A DNA stretch of 64,000 nt, taken from contig JAJZAD010000005.1 of NCBI GenBank assembly GCA_021799575.1, forward strand, positions 1 through 64,000, in the 5' to 3' direction. This document shows positions 9,263-19,777 of the stretch, one piece after another. The notes below the pieces were generated by a model that was given only the letters and a program-made list of their open reading frames with translations, searched no databases and was not told where the DNA came from. A program made the translations under genes and the position numbers. The DNA comes from a bacterium (GTDB lineage: Bacteria > Patescibacteriota > Saccharimonadia > Saccharimonadales > UBA4665). The first letter of the stretch is position 1; each line of letters starts with the position of its first letter.

Positions 9263-10720
9263 ATGGAATATCTTGATCCGGAAAAACGTAAACGCTACCG
9301 CGTCAGCCTGTTTACAGGTTACTTTTTAGTGACTATCGGTATAGCGGTCGGTATACTGATCCTAGTCTGGCAAGCGTTTGGCTACAGCGTGCAAGACGGT
9401 CAGGTTGTCCAGGACGGGATGGTTTTTATATCATCACAACCTAATCCGGCATCCATTTATATTAACGGAGTGTTAAATTCCGCTACTACTAATACCCGTT
9501 TAACTATTCCCGAAGGTGTTTACAGATTTGAATTGACGGCACCGGGATACCGTCCGTGGCAACACGTTATATCCGTATTCGGAGACCAAGTGGTGCATTA
9601 TGATTATCCTTTGCTAGTACCTACGAAATTAGTGAGTCGAAAGATTGCCACATTTCCAGCCTCCCCGGCTTTTGCAACTCAAAGTCCTTCTCAACGTTAT
9701 CTTGTGATGTCGTCTCCAAACAGCTTCACGACCTTTTATATGTATGACCTGACAAACCCGAGCGCCGCTCCGGTAGTACTGAATCTGCCGGCAGGACTGA
9801 TTACCACTGCCAGTGTTTCGCAAAGCTGGAAAGTAATTGGTTGGGCCGATGACAACCAGCATTTGCTACTTGAACACCTATATGACGGCACCCAAGAGTT
9901 TATAGAGGTTGATACAGCAAATCCGTCTCAGTCTCTTAACCTGAATCGGACTTTTAATGTGACACCGACCGCAGTGACCTTTAACAATTTAAAGTTTAAC
10001 CAGTTTTATTTTTATGATGCCACCAGTGAAACCCTTTCTGCCGCTACCATCGGTTCGCCTCTAACTCAAGTGGCAACGTCGGTAGTGGCTTACAAAAGCT
10101 ATCAAAACAACACCTTGATTTATGCGACTACCGCCGGTGCTCCAAGTGGAGATGTAGCAGTTGATCTGTCTAATTCGGGCAGTACTTATTTCGTCAGGGA
10201 TTTACCCTTGGCCCAGACTTACCTGCTCGACATGGCCGGGTATAACGGTAACGACTATGCCGTTGTAGGCGATAGTTCGACCGAGTTTGTCTATATTTAC
10301 CAAAATCCGCTGGGACAAGTTACTGGCGGGACTAATGCTAAAATTCTGCCCTTTAGAGCATTGCAAATTAATGCGCCTGATTTTGAGCAGTTTGCACCGA
10401 CTGCTCAGTTTATTTTGGTCGAGAACGGATCTTCGGTAGCTATTTATGACATTCTGAACGATACTATGTACCACTACACTTTATCCAAACCGCTGGATGC
10501 CCCTCAGCAGCACGTTTATTGGATGGATGGCGATCGTCTGGATTATGTTAGTAGTTCGAGTGTCAATATCATTGATTATGACAATACCAACCGCCAAGTC
10601 CTGACCTCTGCCCTGCCGCAATATCCGGCTTTCTTTGCACCGAACTATCAATCGTATTTCACTTTAAGTTTAAAGAACGGACAAGTGGAGCTAGAACAGA
10701 CATCTTTGATCGCTTCTTAG
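9263..10720 (+). CDS. PEGA-domain membrane-anchored protein with beta-propeller-like body
   Basis: N-terminal TM, PEGA-type SSQPNPASIYINGVLNSATTNTRLTIPEGVYRFELTAPGYRPWQ. Confidence 0.7.
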   Translation: MEYLDPEKRKRYRVSLFTGYFLVTIGIAVGILILVWQAFGYSVQDGQVVQDGMVFISSQPNPASIYINGVLNSATTNTRLTIPEGVYRFELTAPGYRPWQHVISVFGDQVVHYDYPLLVPTKLVSRKIATFPASPAFATQSPSQRYLVMSSPNSFTTFYMYDLTNPSAAPVVLNLPAGLITTASVSQSWKVIGWADDNQHLLLEHLYDGTQEFIEVDTANPSQSLNLNRTFNVTPTAVTFNNLKFNQFYFYDATSETLSAATIGSPLTQVATSVVAYKSYQNNTLIYATTAGAPSGDVAVDLSNSGSTYFVRDLPLAQTYLLDMAGYNGNDYAVVGDSSTEFVYIYQNPLGQVTGGTNAKILPFRALQINAPDFEQFAPTAQFILVENGSSVAIYDILNDTMYHYTLSKPLDAPQQHVYWMDGDRLDYVSSSSVNIIDYDNTNRQVLTSALPQYPAFFAPNYQSYFTLSLKNGQVELEQTSLIAS

Positions 10721-12030
10721 TACCATTTCGGTTCGCGAGTTGACCAACGCCAAACTAGATAAATTAAACCTACTGCTACCAATCCGGTAATCACTTTGCC
10801 CCAGACAGTTGAAATGTACCTGTCCCACAACGAAGGTCCGTTGCTTGGCAGCTGTTTAACCGAACCGGCTGTAACCAAAGGAGTAGCAGGTGTGTCGCCG
10901 CTAGGAGAAGGACTAATTTGATCCCCTACTACTATTAACCGGTTTATGCTGGTTCCAGGCGGATCGCAAGTAATAAGTGTTGCGGTTGCTATATGACCGG
11001 GAATAGGATTTAAAACACTGACATCGTTAGGACTGACTATAGACGTTGAAAAAACTTTATAGGCGTAGATCTTTGAATTATAGGTCAGGTAGAAAACGTC
11101 ACCGTCTACCAAATCATGCAGCAGCACAAAAGCAAACTTGTACTTCCCCGGGTTAAAAATATTGTTCGATGAATGTCCAAAAAAGGCGGCATTCCCTGTT
11201 TGGCCCGGGAAAGAAGTGGTCGGATAGTGGATTACTCCGCCTTCTAAGTCATTTTCGATCACATTTTCATTAGTGGTATTAACCGAATAATCAACCGGTA
11301 TCTCGACATTGATTTTTGGAATGATGACCTCCGGTGTTGATGATGGTGCAACAGACTCGGTACTTAAAATAATTGGTGTAGCCGTATCATTCCTACTGGG
11401 CTGTATAAATGGTGCGATAATCACCTCGTTAAAAAAACCGAACAACACCACAATCACCGCTACCACTCCTAAAGATAAACCGAACAGGAGTGACTGGAAA
11501 TGTTGTTTGAGTGTTATCTTTGCTAACGGTTTTACGTCGGAGCGTTTAATTTTAGATGCTGACTTAAGTTGCTTGTGTAGATTCTCAGTCCTCGAAGCGA
11601 TCCGACGGTTGGCTTGTTGAGTTAGTTGCTGAGGTGTGTTGACTGAAACCACCTTTTTATCAGGTTCGGTTGTACTTATTACCTGCATAGAAGCGGCATT
11701 TTGATTACTGTCGTAAAATTCTTGCCAAACCTGACGCTTTTCCGCATCGCTTAATGATTGGTAATAGTTGTGCCATTGAGTTTGAATCTGTACCAGATCC
11801 TTACCGGAGGTTGTCAGTTCATACATGAACTGTTGGTGTTTACTGCGTACGGGAGTAGCTAGTACTTCTTTTTCTTCTGCTATGGCATCGGGTTCGTTAT
11901 TATAAATGTCGTCCAGTTTAGCCCGGATCAAATTAATAGCTTGGCTCCTCTTGACCTGATTATCCTTGTCGGTTTGGGGAGTTTGTTCGTTGGGCTGAAA
12001 AGCCGAATTAGTGTCCGTTTTTGTTGCCAT
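10717..12030 (-). CDS. Sortase family protein with internal and C-terminal TM segments
   Basis: FFGHSS (His) ... ATLITCDPPGTSINRLIVVG (TLxTC...R); C-terminal TM followed by RWSTREPKWY. Confidence 0.85.
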   Translation of the reverse strand: MATKTDTNSAFQPNEQTPQTDKDNQVKRSQAINLIRAKLDDIYNNEPDAIAEEKEVLATPVRSKHQQFMYELTTSGKDLVQIQTQWHNYYQSLSDAEKRQVWQEFYDSNQNAASMQVISTTEPDKKVVSVNTPQQLTQQANRRIASRTENLHKQLKSASKIKRSDVKPLAKITLKQHFQSLLFGLSLGVVAVIVVLFGFFNEVIIAPFIQPSRNDTATPIILSTESVAPSSTPEVIIPKINVEIPVDYSVNTTNENVIENDLEGGVIHYPTTSFPGQTGNAAFFGHSSNNIFNPGKYKFAFVLLHDLVDGDVFYLTYNSKIYAYKVFSTSIVSPNDVSVLNPIPGHIATATLITCDPPGTSINRLIVVGDQISPSPSGDTPATPLVTAGSVKQLPSNGPSLWDRYISTVWGKVITGLVAVGLIYLVWRWSTREPKWY

Positions 12031-12096
12031 GCTGCTTAAAAAACTAAGGTTATCGCTTTAACACCTTATCAGTATAGTACAATTAAGTTAGCTCTT

Positions 12097-12182
12097 GCCG
12101 GAATGGCGGAATTGGTATACGCGCACGACTCAAAATCGTGTTCCTTTTTGGATTGAGGGTTCGAGTCCCTCTTCCGGCACCA
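12097..12182 (+). tRNA. tRNA-Leu (anticodon CAA), CCA encoded
   Basis: GCCGGAA/TTCCGGC acceptor, CACGA-CTCAAAA-TCGTG anticodon arm, variable arm, GGGTTCGAGTCCC. Confidence 0.95.
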
Positions 12183-12326
12183 GCTTAAGTTTTTCAAAAT
12201 CGATAAATAATAAAAGTCAGTTGCTCCCGTGCACACAGCAGCTTAAATATCCGTTTGCATATTTATCATAAGTGTTTTATTGTTTTATTAGGGGTGAAAC
12301 AAAAAATATGAAAGCGGGTAGGTAGC

Positions 12327-13127
12327 GTGGCTCAGGCTTTAGATAAAACTCCGATTGATTCTAGTATTACTAACTTGCTGCCGCTACCAGTACTCATGCA
12401 GAGCTCGGATTTTAATTTAGGGATAGCCGATTTCCATCATCATTTTCATCCCGAGAAGAGCGAGCAACTAGGTTTTGATACTGAAAACTCCAGGCTATAC
12501 AGGGATTACGCTAAGAGATTAGGAGGACTAGCTGTACGACACAGTCGGGGACAATTAATTCCCCGCTGGCTGCATGACCGTTACCACGATACATTTTCAG
12601 GTCCGTTGTTACCGACTACTGATGAAGATCAATTTAAAACGGTGGTCCTGGCCTGTGCCGGTATTGTCCCCAGGCAGGCGATCGAACTCTATGTCCCTGG
12701 TGAGGCTAGGATTGTTGAAATGAGCGACCGTCAATATAATTTTGTACGCCTAAGAACTTTTTATGAAGGTGCCGATCAATTCAAGCATTCTAAACGTAAT
12801 AAGATCGGAAGTTTTCTAGTTAACTACGTGATCAATAATTCACTTGACGAGTTGGCATTTAGGGCAGAAGTTGAGCAAAAGGTTGCTGAATTTCTCAGAC
12901 CGAAAAACGAAGAACAGCGGCGTAATGCCGGTAGGGATATTTTAGCTTATGCGATTGAGTCTTCTGTAGCCGAATTGATACCGATTCACCAGGAGGCGAA
13001 AAAAGAACGTCTGGTTAAGCCAACTAATAGGAGTTTAACTGAGGTAATCTTACGTTTTGTAACCACTAATAAATTATTAAAATACTATGATTCAATAGAA
13101 GACCAACTAGGTTTCGTATTGATCTAA
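12327..13127 (+). CDS. Hypothetical protein
   Basis: GTG start, 266 aa uninterrupted, isolated transcription unit; no recognised family. Confidence 0.6.
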   Translation: MAQALDKTPIDSSITNLLPLPVLMQSSDFNLGIADFHHHFHPEKSEQLGFDTENSRLYRDYAKRLGGLAVRHSRGQLIPRWLHDRYHDTFSGPLLPTTDEDQFKTVVLACAGIVPRQAIELYVPGEARIVEMSDRQYNFVRLRTFYEGADQFKHSKRNKIGSFLVNYVINNSLDELAFRAEVEQKVAEFLRPKNEEQRRNAGRDILAYAIESSVAELIPIHQEAKKERLVKPTNRSLTEVILRFVTTNKLLKYYDSIEDQLGFVLI

Positions 13128-13146
13128 GCTTGACAGACTTTATTTT

Positions 13147-13941
13147 TTATTGAGTGAGTTCATAGATACCACAAGTAATCGCTTCGAAGACTTTAGTTGG
13201 TTGCTGCATACGCCAAACCGACGCAAATGCTGCGGCGTCAGTTAATGAACCATCGATTGCCTGAGTAGTTGATACGTTGCCAAGATAGGCGGCGTAAAAG
13301 AAATTTTCGTGCCAAGTAACGATTGCCCAAGGGTAATTTAAGGTCAATGCATGAAGCGAGGCGGCGAGTTGGAACATAGTGCCGTCTTGGCGCACTGTCA
13401 TCGGATAGCGGATAGCAACCAATAACCGTTGAAGTTGGGGTATGGTTAACACCAGTAGAATCCGGTTGTTTTCCATAATTGGTAAAGGGGAACCGATCAG
13501 AATACTTATACTATCCCCGGTTAAAGTAATATGGTTGGTGCTATGAACCAGGTAACGTTCCATAAGTATGGCTGTCTGACTACTCTTCCCTAAATCCCCG
13601 GGTAACAAGACGGCATCAGACCATTGATCCAATTCTAACCACTCGGCTAAAGCGTCATCGGCAAATTCGCCAGTCTTAGAACTGGAGGCGAACTCGCACT
13701 CAGGCCAGATTTTAGCTAAAGTCCGTTTTAGAGCGTTTGGCAAAAGTAAACGAACAGCTCCGGCACCGGCTTTACCTGCAGCGTTATAGGAACGGGATAT
13801 ATTGCTAAAGCCATGAGCGCTGCCTCCGATTATGGCTATCTTCCCGGCCATGGTTTTTTGCTCGGGACGGCTCCAAAGCACATCGGAAAACAACGGGTTA
13901 TTATCCGTTTGTCGTTTTAAGTATGTATCTTCCCCGTTCAT
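13147..13941 (-). CDS. Degenerate NAD(P)HX-dehydratase (YjeF C-domain)-like protein
   Basis: KIAIIGGSAHGFSNISRSYNAAGKAGAGAVRLLLPN typical of the fold; canonical HPGE and GxGD motifs not visible. Confidence 0.55.
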   Translation of the reverse strand: MNGEDTYLKRQTDNNPLFSDVLWSRPEQKTMAGKIAIIGGSAHGFSNISRSYNAAGKAGAGAVRLLLPNALKRTLAKIWPECEFASSSKTGEFADDALAEWLELDQWSDAVLLPGDLGKSSQTAILMERYLVHSTNHITLTGDSISILIGSPLPIMENNRILLVLTIPQLQRLLVAIRYPMTVRQDGTMFQLAASLHALTLNYPWAIVTWHENFFYAAYLGNVSTTQAIDGSLTDAAAFASVWRMQQPTKVFEAITCGIYELTQ

Positions 13942-14632
13942 CTTCTAACCTGTAAACTACATTTTTACGTTCAATTATTATTTCCCACTTGCGCTTTATT
14001 GCATGATCTAACAGTTCGCGCGTCGGATTGAAGGCAATCGCTTTCTCAGCCAGCTCAAGCATGCCGATATCTCCGGCTGAGTCTCCTACAGCTATACTGC
14101 CGCTGGTTTGAGCTTGGTATTTATTGATCAATTCAATCAGTTTTTTAGGTTTGGCGGGCCCGAACATAGTTGGTCCGCGGTTTTTAAACCGATTAGCTTC
14201 AAACACATACCTAGTGCCTACGTAATCGTCAAATCCGTAATACTCTGCTACTCTGCCCACTAACTCTTCAGGAGAACCAGAGATTGCAAATAACAGGTAA
14301 TCTTGGCGCTTCAAATCGGCTATAAGATCACGCGTAAAAGTGTATACCTGGTCACGATAGCGGTCCACTACGTTTATACAGGCGTTAACAAACAGCTTAT
14401 GGTCGATGGACGGCAAAGCCCGGTCAATTAACGTTATCAGAGACTGCTCATAATCTTCGAACGAATTAATCGATTGGCGGTTTTTCCAATTCATTCTAGC
14501 CGATAAAACTTCCGTATATTCGTCCTTCTGAATTGCGCCAAGCTTTACGAGCGTATCCGCCATGGCGTGGTATAGCTGCCAGCGTATCAGCGTTCCGTCT
14601 ATGTCAAATACGGCGTATCGATGCTGTTGCAT
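13901..14632 (-). CDS. HAD-superfamily hydrolase (SerB-like)
   Basis: AVFDIDGTLIRW, FAISGSPEELV, AVGDSAGDIGMLELAEKAIAFNP. Confidence 0.85.
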   Translation of the reverse strand: MQQHRYAVFDIDGTLIRWQLYHAMADTLVKLGAIQKDEYTEVLSARMNWKNRQSINSFEDYEQSLITLIDRALPSIDHKLFVNACINVVDRYRDQVYTFTRDLIADLKRQDYLLFAISGSPEELVGRVAEYYGFDDYVGTRYVFEANRFKNRGPTMFGPAKPKKLIELINKYQAQTSGSIAVGDSAGDIGMLELAEKAIAFNPTRELLDHAIKRKWEIIIERKNVVYRLEDERGRYILKTTNG

Positions 14633-14637
14633 AACCG

Positions 14638-15438
14638 TTAGAAATTCAAAGTTAAACTGATCGGGCAGTGATCGGAACCCATAACGTTAGGATAAATTTC
14701 CGCTGAGCTAACCATTGATTTTAAGGCCGCAGAAACCAGAAAATAATCAATCCGCCAACCTATGTTCCTGCTTCTAGCATTAGCAAAATGGCTCCACCAG
14801 GTGTAGTAACCGTTTCCCTGCTTAAACAAACGGAACGTATCAACAAAACCGGCACGGATAAAAGCCTCGAAACCCGTGCGCTCTTCTTGAGTAAAGCCTT
14901 TTTTACCCTCGTTGGGTTTAGGGTTGGCCAAGTCTTCCGGAGTGTGAGCGACATTAAAATCACCGCATGTCGCTACCGGTTTGGTTTTCTCAAGGCGTTT
15001 TAGATAGGCCAAAAAGGCCGGATCCCAATGCTTAAATCTTAATTCCAAGCGGCTTAAATCCTCTTTGGCGTTCGGAGTGTATACACTGACCAAGAAGTAG
15101 TTTTTAAACTCTGCGGTAATTACTCTACCTTCTTGATTAGGGTCTCCATATAAATCTCCTTTTAGCTGATATTGTTTAATGATGTCTTCTGGTAGACCGA
15201 AGTTGATACTGAGCGGTTCGATTTTAGTCAGAACGGCTACGCCTGAATATCCGGGTTTTTCTGCCGGATACCAATACGCCTTATAGCCATTATCCGTCAT
15301 AATAATTTGATCGGGTTTGGCTTTAATCTCCTGCAAGGCTAAAACATCGGGCTGGTATTTGTCTAAAAACGAATCCCATGCACCCTTGTTTATTACCGCT
15401 CGCAATCCGTTAACATTCCAAGAAAACAACGTTGTCAT
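14638..15438 (-). CDS. xth: Exodeoxyribonuclease III
   Basis: SWNVNGLRAV, ALQEIKAKPDQ, CGDFNVAHTPEDLANPK, GSDHCPISL. Confidence 0.95.
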   Translation of the reverse strand: MTTLFSWNVNGLRAVINKGAWDSFLDKYQPDVLALQEIKAKPDQIIMTDNGYKAYWYPAEKPGYSGVAVLTKIEPLSINFGLPEDIIKQYQLKGDLYGDPNQEGRVITAEFKNYFLVSVYTPNAKEDLSRLELRFKHWDPAFLAYLKRLEKTKPVATCGDFNVAHTPEDLANPKPNEGKKGFTQEERTGFEAFIRAGFVDTFRLFKQGNGYYTWWSHFANARSRNIGWRIDYFLVSAALKSMVSSAEIYPNVMGSDHCPISLTLNF

Positions 15439-15495
15439 CTACTCTAGGAAGTATAGTCACTGTCCGGTCAATTTGCTAGACTAGATCTGCAGACA

Positions 15496-16206
15496 ATGGC
15501 ATATAAACGGATACTTCTCAAACTTTCAGGTGAGCAACTGGCCGGAAAATATGACGGCGGCATTGATAGTGAACTTGGTGCCTGGCTAGCCGACGAGGTT
15601 AAACTGGTTGAGGCTGAGGGTATACAAGTGGTAATTATGGTTGGAGGCGGAAATTTTGCTCGGGGAGCCCAATTGGCAGGTCATGGGATAAGACGAGTAA
15701 CTGCCGATCAGATCGGTATGCTAGGTACAATGATGAATGCTTTGGCACTTAATGACATATTTGAATACCGAGGTTTGCAATCACGTTGCCTGAGCAATAT
15801 TTTTGCCGATCAGGTTGCCGAACCATTTATTCACCGGCTGGCGGAAAAGCATCTGGAAAAAGGACGGGTGGTAATTGTAGCCGGCGGCATTGGACGCCCG
15901 TATTTAACCACTGACACGGCTGCCGTAAGTCTGGCACTGGAGTTATCTTGCGACGTAGTATTAAAAGCCACTAAAGTCGACGGTGTTTTCAGTGCTGATC
16001 CCGTTGCCGACCCTAAAGCGATAAAACTGGAAAATCTAACCGGCGAAGAAGCGGTGTCTAATCCGGCAATTCGGGTGATGGATAAAGCGGCATTAGGTTT
16101 AGCCGTTGAACATCATTTGCCGATTATAGTTTTCGATGCCTTAAAAGCCGGCAGTGTACGCTCGGCCGCCTTAGGCCAATCTACTGGCACGTTAATTAGA
16201 TCTTAA
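15496..16206 (+). CDS. pyrH: Uridylate kinase
   Basis: RILLKLSGEQLAG, GGGNFARG, DQIGMLGTMMNALAL, KATKVDGVFSADP. Confidence 0.95.
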   Translation: MAYKRILLKLSGEQLAGKYDGGIDSELGAWLADEVKLVEAEGIQVVIMVGGGNFARGAQLAGHGIRRVTADQIGMLGTMMNALALNDIFEYRGLQSRCLSNIFADQVAEPFIHRLAEKHLEKGRVVIVAGGIGRPYLTTDTAAVSLALELSCDVVLKATKVDGVFSADPVADPKAIKLENLTGEEAVSNPAIRVMDKAALGLAVEHHLPIIVFDALKAGSVRSAALGQSTGTLIRS

Positions 16207-16308
16207 CTTAAAACGAAGATTACCTTTTAGCTCGAGCAACCAATTTTAATATAACCTACTACTCACCTACCAAACCGACTTAATCCCCTAAAAACTCTTG
16301 ACTAAACT

Positions 16309-16397
16309 TGGCGGAGGGAGAGGGATTCGAACCCTCGAGGGTTAATAACCCAACACGCTCTCCAAGCGTGCGCCATAGACCGCTAGGCGACCCCTCC
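16309..16397 (-). tRNA. tRNA-Ser (anticodon GGA), CCA encoded
   Basis: Minus strand GGAGGGG...TCCCTCC, CACGC-TTGGAGA-GCGTG, long variable arm, GGGTTCGAATCCC. Confidence 0.95.
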
Positions 16398-16490
16398 TTA
16401 ATGTAGGTATTATACATAATCCGGTCAGGACTAAATTACTACAATAATCATTGCTAAAAAGCAAACTACAGAAGTAAAATTAATAAAGCA

Positions 16491-17378
16491 ATGCCCCTGA
16501 TTAAATTAGAAGACGTATCCAAATTGTACGGCTTCGGTGATGCCACTACTCTGGCATTAGACGAGGTCAGCTTAAGTATTGATAAAGGTGAGTTTGTTGC
16601 TGTTATGGGTCCGAGCGGTAGTGGTAAGAGTACGTTACTTAATGTTCTGGGTCTGTTAGATCGTCCAACTAACGGAACGTACAGACTACAGAACCGGCTG
16701 GTAGACCGTTTGAGCCAGAGCCGGGCGGCTAAGCTAAGACGGGATACTATCGGTTTTATTTTTCAGTCATATAATTTGCTGCCAAAACTTACGGTATTGG
16801 AGAATGTTGCCCTACCTCTAACTTATAAAGGAATCGGCGCGACCAAGAGGTTTAAACAGGCCAGTCAGATTTTAGAACGTGTCGGCATGCAGAACCGTGA
16901 ATACTATTACCCATATCAATTATCTGGAGGTCAAATTCAATGTGCGGCAATTGCCAGAGCCTTGGTTAATGACCCGTCAATAATTATTGCTGACGAGCCA
17001 ACTGGTAACCTGGATAGTGCGGGCAGTAGATTGGTCATGGAGCTGTTGAGTGAGATTCATAAAATGGGTAACACCATAATATTTGTTACACACAATCCCG
17101 AACTGACTAAATATGCTACAAGAGTAGTTTATATGCGTGACGGTATGATCATAGAGGATGAACCGACTATGATCGGTGAAGTCGCCAAAACGGTTAGACG
17201 GCGTCTGTATACTCAACCGAGAATGACGGCAGAGGATGACTTGATGGGAGTGTCGCTGCTTATGAAGGCGGTGCCAGATAAAGCCGTTAGCAAGTCTTCA
17301 TCATCAAAACGTACAAAATCTAAGAAAGGTACCACCTCAAGGCGTAAAAGGCGTTACCAGAAAGTAAAGAGTACTTAG
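16491..17378 (+). CDS. ABC transporter ATP-binding protein (MacB/LolD type)
   Basis: GPSGSGKSTLLN, QLSGGQIQCAAIARAL, IIADEPTGNLD; basic Ser/Lys-rich C-terminal tail. Confidence 0.9.
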   Translation: MPLIKLEDVSKLYGFGDATTLALDEVSLSIDKGEFVAVMGPSGSGKSTLLNVLGLLDRPTNGTYRLQNRLVDRLSQSRAAKLRRDTIGFIFQSYNLLPKLTVLENVALPLTYKGIGATKRFKQASQILERVGMQNREYYYPYQLSGGQIQCAAIARALVNDPSIIIADEPTGNLDSAGSRLVMELLSEIHKMGNTIIFVTHNPELTKYATRVVYMRDGMIIEDEPTMIGEVAKTVRRRLYTQPRMTAEDDLMGVSLLMKAVPDKAVSKSSSSKRTKSKKGTTSRRKRRYQKVKST

Positions 17379-17381
17379 GAT

Positions 17382-18590
17382 ATGAGTCTTAGAAGCGGAT
17401 ATATTCATACTGCAGTTGCTACCATGCGGACAAATCGCTGGCGTAGTTTACTTACAATGTTCGGCATTACGGTTGGAGTTGCCAGCGTGATCGTAATCAT
17501 AGGTATCAGTCAAGGAGTGAAAAATGAAATTACCAATCAGGTGTATGCTTATTCTAAGAATGTCATTACGGTTACATCTAAGGCTGCGAACCTAAGTAAT
17601 TTCGGCGTTCCGCAGATACCGACCGTGTCAACGCTTACTAACCAGGATGTGTCGTCCATCAGTAAAATTAAAGGTGTTAAGGCCAGCGTACCCATGATCG
17701 TTGAATCCGGTTTGGTTACCGGTGAAAAAACTTTTCGCGGCGGCGTGGTGATTGCCACCAGTCCTGACTTGCCGAGTGTAATAAACCAGTCGCTTGCTTA
17801 CGGGTCTTTCTTCAGTTCGGCAGATACCAGCTCCGATCCGGCAGTACTAGGATATAACGCTTCATCGGGCTTGTTTAAGGAAAACGTGCCGCTTGGCTTT
17901 AGTTTCACTTGGCGCGGACAAACCTTCATTGTTGACGGGGTATTAAATAGTTTCAGGGCTACGCCTTTTTCTAATAATACCCTGTATAATAACGCCATTT
18001 TCATTCCTGTAGCCTCAGCTAAGCAATTGATTCCAGGAGGTGGTTCGCTGTTTCAAATTTTGGTCAGAGTCGACAATTCCAAAGATCTATCTCAAGTAGC
18101 TGCTCGGATCTCCGCCGCATTGTTAAGAAACCATGGAGGTCAGTCCAATTTTTCCGTTCTGCTCCCATCTCAGGTGGCTCAGAATAATACCGGGATACTT
18201 AACCTGCTTACCGAGTTGACTATCGGTATTGCTCTAATTTCCCTGTTCGTTGGGGGTGTAGGTATTATGAACGTCATGCTGGTGTCGGTAGCTGAGCGGA
18301 TACATGAAATCGGTATCAGAAAAGCCATTGGAGCCAGTAATCGGCAAGTTATGTCACAGTTTTTAGTGGAGTCTACCACTGTTAGTATCACCGGAGGTCT
18401 AATTGGTATCGGACTAGCTTTAATTGCAGATTTAGTCCTTAAACTGTCAACTAATCTTTCGCCTTCTATTAACTGGGAAATTATTGTTATCGGAGCAGCT
18501 GTTTCAATGCTGATAGGTATTGTGTTCGGATCAATTCCGGCGATCAGGGCTGCGGGTAAAGAACCGATCGAAGCGTTAAGAAACGAATAA
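17382..18590 (+). CDS. MacB-family ABC transporter permease (FtsX-like)
   Basis: TMRTNRWRSLLTMFGITVGVASVIVIIGISQG; IHEIGIRKAIGAS; 3 bp downstream of the ATPase. Confidence 0.9.
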   Translation: MSLRSGYIHTAVATMRTNRWRSLLTMFGITVGVASVIVIIGISQGVKNEITNQVYAYSKNVITVTSKAANLSNFGVPQIPTVSTLTNQDVSSISKIKGVKASVPMIVESGLVTGEKTFRGGVVIATSPDLPSVINQSLAYGSFFSSADTSSDPAVLGYNASSGLFKENVPLGFSFTWRGQTFIVDGVLNSFRATPFSNNTLYNNAIFIPVASAKQLIPGGGSLFQILVRVDNSKDLSQVAARISAALLRNHGGQSNFSVLLPSQVAQNNTGILNLLTELTIGIALISLFVGGVGIMNVMLVSVAERIHEIGIRKAIGASNRQVMSQFLVESTTVSITGGLIGIGLALIADLVLKLSTNLSPSINWEIIVIGAAVSMLIGIVFGSIPAIRAAGKEPIEALRNE

Positions 18591-18598
18591 TATATTTT

Positions 18599-19765
18599 TT
18601 ATTCGGCACAGGTACCCGTACTAACCGCGTGACTGTTTGGTGATGTCTGGTGTATGATGCGCGCCACTGGAGTAGTTACTAACGCATAACCAATATTGTT
18701 ATATTCGGTGGATTGGGCAAATACCACACCTACCACCGTGCCACTGGTGTTGATTAAGGGTCCGCCAGAGTTACCGGGTATGATAGTGGCTTCTACTTCG
18801 TAGACTTGTCGTACGGTTGATCCTTGGGCATAAATATTACTGCCTATGGCAGAAAACTCCTGTAGTACCTCCGCCATTCTAGCCTTAAAACTACCACCAC
18901 CAGGGTAGCCAAGTACGGCTGCGGGAGTGCCGTTGGCAACCGTGCCAGGGTCAACATTCAGAGCGGACTCGTTGAGGCCGTTAACTCTTAACAACGCCAG
19001 GTCAAGGTTGGGGTTAAAGTAAATTACCGTTCCGATATGATTGCCTTTAGTGTCTTCGACGTATGGCTGATTGATTCCGGCTACGACGTGAGCATTCGTT
19101 GCCACCACGTTGTTGCCGACTACGAATCCTGAGCCTTCCACCACACCGCCACAACCGTTGCCGACTATTTTTACTACCGAATCACGATCACTGTTAACGG
19201 CTGCAGCGAGTTCGCTAGTTGCTGGCAGTTTGGCCGAACCGGGAGGAGCCGGCTCCCCGCCGTTGAACACCCTAGGGAATCCATTGGGGTCGACTAAGTG
19301 GCTAAGATCGGCTATCACATTCGGGGCCGGCGGCAGATGGCGGTCCAAAGCCGACACGATCCTGGATGACTTTAGTTCGTTTTGCAACGATACATAAGGC
19401 AAACTTCTTAACACCGCCGCTCCTAGCCAGACACCGATCAGCACTGAAATAACTGACAATAATGAACCCAAGATGTTATCAAAACGATTAATCTTGGCTA
19501 AAACCAATTTGTGTTTTAAGAATATGCCGACATACTCTCCCACTACCAAAAAGATAATTGCCATGCCCAGAGTTGTCGCCAGGGTTATTAACGATCTACT
19601 AAGCTCGGTATGAGCTAACTTGACGGTATATGGCTCGATCAATACCCCAAGCAGTAAACCACCAAAAAAACCGATCGTAGAAAAAGCTTGTTGAACAAAG
19701 CCGATTTCCTTACCCCGGATAACGGCGCTAATAATCAACACAATAATGATTATGTCGACGATCAT
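18599..19765 (-). CDS. CvpA membrane domain fused to trypsin-like serine protease (MarP-like)
   Basis: N-terminal four-TM CvpA-like region; VATNAHVV, NLDLALLRV, IIPGNSGGPLI catalytic motifs. Confidence 0.85.
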   Translation of the reverse strand: MIVDIIIIVLIISAVIRGKEIGFVQQAFSTIGFFGGLLLGVLIEPYTVKLAHTELSRSLITLATTLGMAIIFLVVGEYVGIFLKHKLVLAKINRFDNILGSLLSVISVLIGVWLGAAVLRSLPYVSLQNELKSSRIVSALDRHLPPAPNVIADLSHLVDPNGFPRVFNGGEPAPPGSAKLPATSELAAAVNSDRDSVVKIVGNGCGGVVEGSGFVVGNNVVATNAHVVAGINQPYVEDTKGNHIGTVIYFNPNLDLALLRVNGLNESALNVDPGTVANGTPAAVLGYPGGGSFKARMAEVLQEFSAIGSNIYAQGSTVRQVYEVEATIIPGNSGGPLINTSGTVVGVVFAQSTEYNNIGYALVTTPVARIIHQTSPNSHAVSTGTCAE

Positions 19766-19777
19766 AAGCGTAAGTTG

